A stretch of DNA of 64,000 nucleotides. Source: Ailurus styani (Eukaryota; Chordata; Mammalia; Carnivora; Ailuridae). Of the stretch, positions 61,311-64,000 are shown one piece after another (the first letter of the stretch is position 1; the number at the start of each line of letters is the position of its first letter). The notes beneath the pieces are model-generated. The model made no database searches. It had not been told where the DNA came from and was given only the letters and a program-made list of their open reading frames with translations. The position numbers were made by a program, and so were the translations under genes. The stretch is taken from NCBI GenBank assembly GCA_002007465.1, contig LNAC01000032.1, forward strand, positions 8,734,519 to 8,798,518, written 5' to 3'.

Positions 61311-62032
61311 TAATACACTTTTATTGAGAACTTTTGTTTCAGTCCTTCTGATGGAAGATGGCAGATGTTGACTTAAGCAAACAAATTAATGATAATAATA
61401 ATAAACTTCAAATTAACAATTTCTTTGTCAGGAAAGAGCACGGAACAGTGGTGGAAATGCAGCCAAGCAGCAGTTATTCTAGAAAAGGCACATACATGTA
61501 AACAACCACTGAGTTTTAAAGGTGAAAATGAAGGAATCTTCCTTGCTATCTTCCCCAATCCTTTTAACCAAAGCCTCAATTGCAATCTTTTCCTCAACCA
61601 CTAAGGAACAGGATAAAATCTGAAGTCTTGTGCATTTGTGTCTATTTTAAGTATGTGTGTTGGCAAAAAAAAATCTCTACCCCCCAAAGTTTTAATATCT
61701 GAAACGTGACTACTGCTTTGGAATAGATTTGTATCCCACAAGAATTTCATGCAGCAGGTGATACGGACTGCTGCCTAGGAGACTTACTCCAGTTTTCCAG
61801 GCCAGTCCTTAAAGATGTGATACTGATACCCAGCTTTTGTGATCCCAACTTTAATCATCTGTACAGGAGGAATAGAGGAACTTAAGATTCAGTGTAAGAT
61901 CGTGTGTATCCTATGATTCTACAATAAATAGCTTTCATAGGTCCTCAGAAATGCAGACTGTTGAAATCTGCAAAGACATTCAGTAAGAAGAATTAATACC
62001 CTCGTCTGACTGGATTTGTGATTTCCCTACAG

Positions 62033-62125
62033 TTAACTATCTATCTCCAGAGGGGTCACCTTCTAATACCAGCACATTACCCTCAGTCTCAGTAACAACG
62101 CCAGCAAACAACTCCCAGTTGCAAG
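62033..62125 (+). CDS. EMCN: EMCN exon 6 (presumed): mucin segment near the membrane
   Basis: The exon is 93 nt, phase 1/1 (2 nt + 30 codons + 1 nt). The peptide starts (V)NYLSPEGSPSNTSTL and ends SVTTPANNSQLQ(G). It matches the human order ASPSKTGTLTSIPVTIPENTSQSQ: the SPS-T-TL, S-V/P-T-P and N(N/T)SQ positions are kept. Two sequons, N-T-S and N-N-S, are present. The acceptor gatttccctacag is good and the donor AAG|GTATGA is acceptable. It is separated from the next exon by only 450 bp. Confidence 0.93.
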
Positions 62126-62575
62126 GTATGACTTCTGTGCGCATGAGTGGACATGTGCTTTCCTTGATCCCTTCTCACCAAGAAAACTCTACAAATCGTT
62201 TTTTAACAGCTTTATCGAGGTATAATTGAAATACAAAACAAAACTGCATATCCGTGGTAAAGCAAGGACACAAGGAAACGTTGAAAGTGTTAGAGATGTC
62301 TATTACGTTGACTGTGGTGATAGTTTCACGGGTATAGGCGTTTGTCCAAACTCATCAAATTGTATGCATTAACTCCCTACCAACCTTGATTTACAAAGCA
62401 AAGTTCTTTCAGAATGAGGTTTTTTGGTTTTTGGTTTTTGGTTTTTTTCCATTTGAAACATCAAACCTAGAGATCCCAAAGGGTTACTTAAATGGGGTAG
62501 GGGCGGGGGAGGATTGTGAAGATTGGCATACATTAACCAATGGTGACTTATTGTTTTTCTTTCTTAAAATAATAG
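62126..62575 (+). other. EMCN: EMCN intron 6 (450 bp)
   Basis: Donor gtatga, acceptor aataatag. The middle is an old L1 3' end; the 3' part has a G/T-rich stretch (ttttttggtttttggttttt) near 62418. Confidence 0.9.
62204..62380. mobile_element. Old L1 3'-end pieces
   Basis: 62204-62255 (aacagctttatcgaggtata, attgaaatacaaaac) is the complement of an L1 3' UTR start; 62280-62380 (gactgtggtgatagtttcac, caaactcatcaaattgtatg) is a sense L1 3' end. Two fragments in opposite orientation. Confidence 0.72.
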
Positions 62576-62629
62576 GTACTGAAGATGCAAAAAATGCAAG
62601 CTCTTCTTCAGCCAGCCCCTCTTACTCCA
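62576..62629 (+). CDS. EMCN: EMCN exon 7 (presumed): juxtamembrane Ser-rich segment
   Basis: The exon is 54 nt, phase 1/1. The peptide is (G)TEDAKNASSSSASPSYS(S), matching human GTEGGKNASTSATSRSYSS, which directly precedes the membrane span. It has an N-A-S sequon. The acceptor is T-rich then aaaataatag, and the donor CCA|GTGAGT is strong. The next exon should begin by completing the final Ser and then encode the hydrophobic span. No such segment was found in 62630-64000, so it lies beyond the window. Confidence 0.92.
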
Positions 62630-62897
62630 GTGAGTAACAGACACATCTTCATTCGTGGCAACAAATATGCAAAATGTTTGAAAGTGGCTGATAACGGAGA
62701 GGATTCGATTATAGACAGCCTTTTGTCAACTTTGCTGAACCTGCAATTTCATTATAATCCTACCTAACTGTCACCTGTTTTGAGAATTTCCTCCTATTTA
62801 ATCTGGTTTTAATGAGCACACGTTTGGAATTTTTTTCTTACCTTAACGTTAAGCAATTGCCACCAAGGGTCAAGGTGAATTGATGAGACTAGTCTCA

Positions 62898-63094
62898 GAT
62901 AAGCCAAAGTGCATAGGCATAGAGCTCCATAAAAGTGAATTGTTCACCTTCACAGAACTTTACGTTATGCTAAAAATGGCCTTTAAAGAAACGCTCCATT
63001 TTAACCAAAACATAAATATATCATGTAACATATATGTGTATTCTAGGACTAAATAGGAAAAAAAAAATCTACTCATTTCCCTGGAGTTTAAGAA
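62898..63094 (+). repeat. Local direct duplication, copy 1
   Basis: Begins gataagccaaagtgcatagg; paired with 63675-63864. Confidence 0.92.
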
Positions 63095-63674
63095 TAAGAT
63101 GAATGTATATGAAGCTGATGACAAAAGATTATCTAGGTTTAGGTAAAGCCATTCCATTCAATAAGTCAACACTGCATTTATCAACCCACTAATTCATGGC
63201 ATCTTCATTTTTGGAGGCACTCATGATCATGCTCAAGGTTACTAATATGAAACAAATATTTAACTATAACATTGGAAGTATAAACCATCCTTCAGAAAAC
63301 TGGATAAATACAAGGAGGACATATGCAAGCAGATGAGAATACTCAGCTAAACAATAACTATGGTCTCTACATCTCTGGTTGTATGACTATGACAGTTTTG
63401 TCTTTTCATCACTGTTGTTTTAACCCGGGCAATGATTGTCACAAAAGCAGACAGATGCTAAAAACCAAACCAAAACAGCAAGACCCTCCTCTGAATTAAA
63501 ACTCACCCCAGTTTACTGTCACAACACCACTCCCTTAAATGTGTGTGCACATATACACGTGCATCTTTCTTGAACCAAGTGTTCATTTTTAGAAATCATA
63601 TCCAACCTGATGACCAGGTATGTCCACTTTTGCTATTTTATGTCTTTTCTAGTTTTATGATATTATTATGGAAA

Positions 63675-63864
63675 GATAAGCCATAAGTGCATAGGCAGAG
63701 AGCTCCATAAAAAAATTGTTCACCTTCACAGAACTTTACCTTATGTTAAAAATGGGCTTTAAAGAAATGCTCCATTTTAGCCAAAACATGTATATCATAT
63801 ACCATATATGTGCGTTCTAAGACTGAATAGAAAAACTCCCCTCATTTCCCTAGAAATTAAGAAT
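63675..63864 (+). repeat. Local direct duplication, copy 2
   Basis: Begins gataagccataagtgcatag. Shares gagctccataaaa, gttcaccttcacagaacttt, aaaatgg(c/g)ctttaaagaaa, and tcatttccct with copy 1, with scattered substitutions and small indels. Confidence 0.92.
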
Positions 63865-63920
63865 TTCTGAGATTTTTTAGGAAGCCCATATCACACACAA
63901 CTAGAACAGTTCCAGTAAGT

Positions 63921-64000
63921 GATAGATAGATGACAGATAGATAGATTGATGGATAGATAGATAGATAGATAGACAGGTAGGTAGATAGATACATAGATAG
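63921..64000. repeat. (GATA)n-type microsatellite, cut by the window end
   Basis: Repeated atag/gata units with gaca and ggta variants to the last base. Confidence 0.95.

Larger units (their letters stand above)
50608..62032 (+). other. EMCN: EMCN intron 5 (11425 bp)
   Basis: Donor gtaagt, acceptor ttccctacag. Holds two assembly duplications, numerous CAN-SINEs, MIRs, an antisense L2, a microsatellite, and a 52-bp L1 tail insertion. 50640-52160, 52450-53130, 54220-55160, 55400-56030, 57220-57960 and 61310-62030 contain nothing I recognise. 60130-60950 is repeat-poor and is described separately. Confidence 0.85.
21792..62629 (+). other. EMCN: EMCN (endomucin) locus, internal part: six coding exons and five complete introns
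   Basis: Endomucin is a type I membrane sialomucin of venous and capillary endothelium that limits leukocyte adhesion and takes part in VEGFR2 handling (established knowledge). Six + strand exons, joined in order, give one continuous frame of 166 codons rich in Ser/Thr and N-glycosylation sequons. The strongest matches to human and mouse endomucin are the peptide TENQSSIKTTETPG in the 39-nt exon and GTEDAKNASSSS...PSYSS in the last exon, which in endomucin sits immediately before the membrane span. Introns are 6236, 9536, 12693, 11425 and 450 bp. The signal-peptide exon, the membrane-span exon and the cytoplasmic exons are not in the window. Exon numbers 2-7 assume a single upstream coding exon. 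No stop, frameshift or broken splice site was seen. Confidence 0.93.
62630..64000 (+). other. EMCN: Start of EMCN intron 7
   Basis: Begins gtgagt. Contains a local direct duplication and ends in a microsatellite. No membrane-span exon is present up to the window end. Confidence 0.85.

Noticed and set aside
1..64000. CRISPR arrays, operons, bacterial or phage systems
   Set aside because: The window is clearly vertebrate nuclear intronic DNA; repeats present are transposons and microsatellites.

Overview
This window is mammalian nuclear DNA from a caniform carnivore. About thirty copies of the carnivore tRNA-Lys-derived SINE (CAN-SINE) lie on both strands, along with carnivore L1 3' ends, old L1/L2/MIR repeats, an MLT1 LTR and a MER2/Tigger-like DNA element. 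The youngest CAN-SINEs have the head-and-body variant I associate with weasel-family genomes, so a mustelid is my best guess; the family-level call is inference.

The only protein-coding gene I can support is endomucin (EMCN), on the + strand. Six consecutive internal exons were recovered by finding serine/threonine-rich open segments with proper AG/GT borders and recognising their peptides: 21792-21914, 28151-28228, 37765-37875, 50569-50607, 62033-62125 and 62576-62629. Together they hold 498 nt (166 codons), all open, all starting and ending in phase 1. They cover the mucin-like ectodomain from just after the signal peptide to just before the membrane segment. By order they should be exons 2-7. 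The signal-peptide exon was not found in the first 21.8 kb and probably lies upstream. The transmembrane and cytoplasmic exons lie beyond base 64000.

Layout: 1-21791 is presumed intron 1 (old + strand L1, MLT1, SINEs, L2, MIR, and one 104-base assembly gap flanked by G runs). 21915-28150 is intron 2. 28229-37764 is intron 3 and contains a 4-kb antisense L1. 37876-50568 is intron 4, with a sense L1, a MER2-like element, a 5S rRNA retropseudogene and several assembly artefacts. 50608-62032 is intron 5. 62126-62575 is a short 450-bp intron 6. 62630-64000 is the start of intron 7, with a local direct duplication and a GATA-type microsatellite at the window end.

Nothing here looks like a new multigene system. 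The remaining short open frames fall in introns and repeats. The points most worth a second look are the modular phase-1 mucin exons, a possible twin-primed L1, a tailless 5S retropseudogene, a CAN-SINE that may have carried extra 5' sequence, a recent local duplication in intron 7, and four places where single N bases separate near-identical copies, which look like unmerged assembly overlaps.
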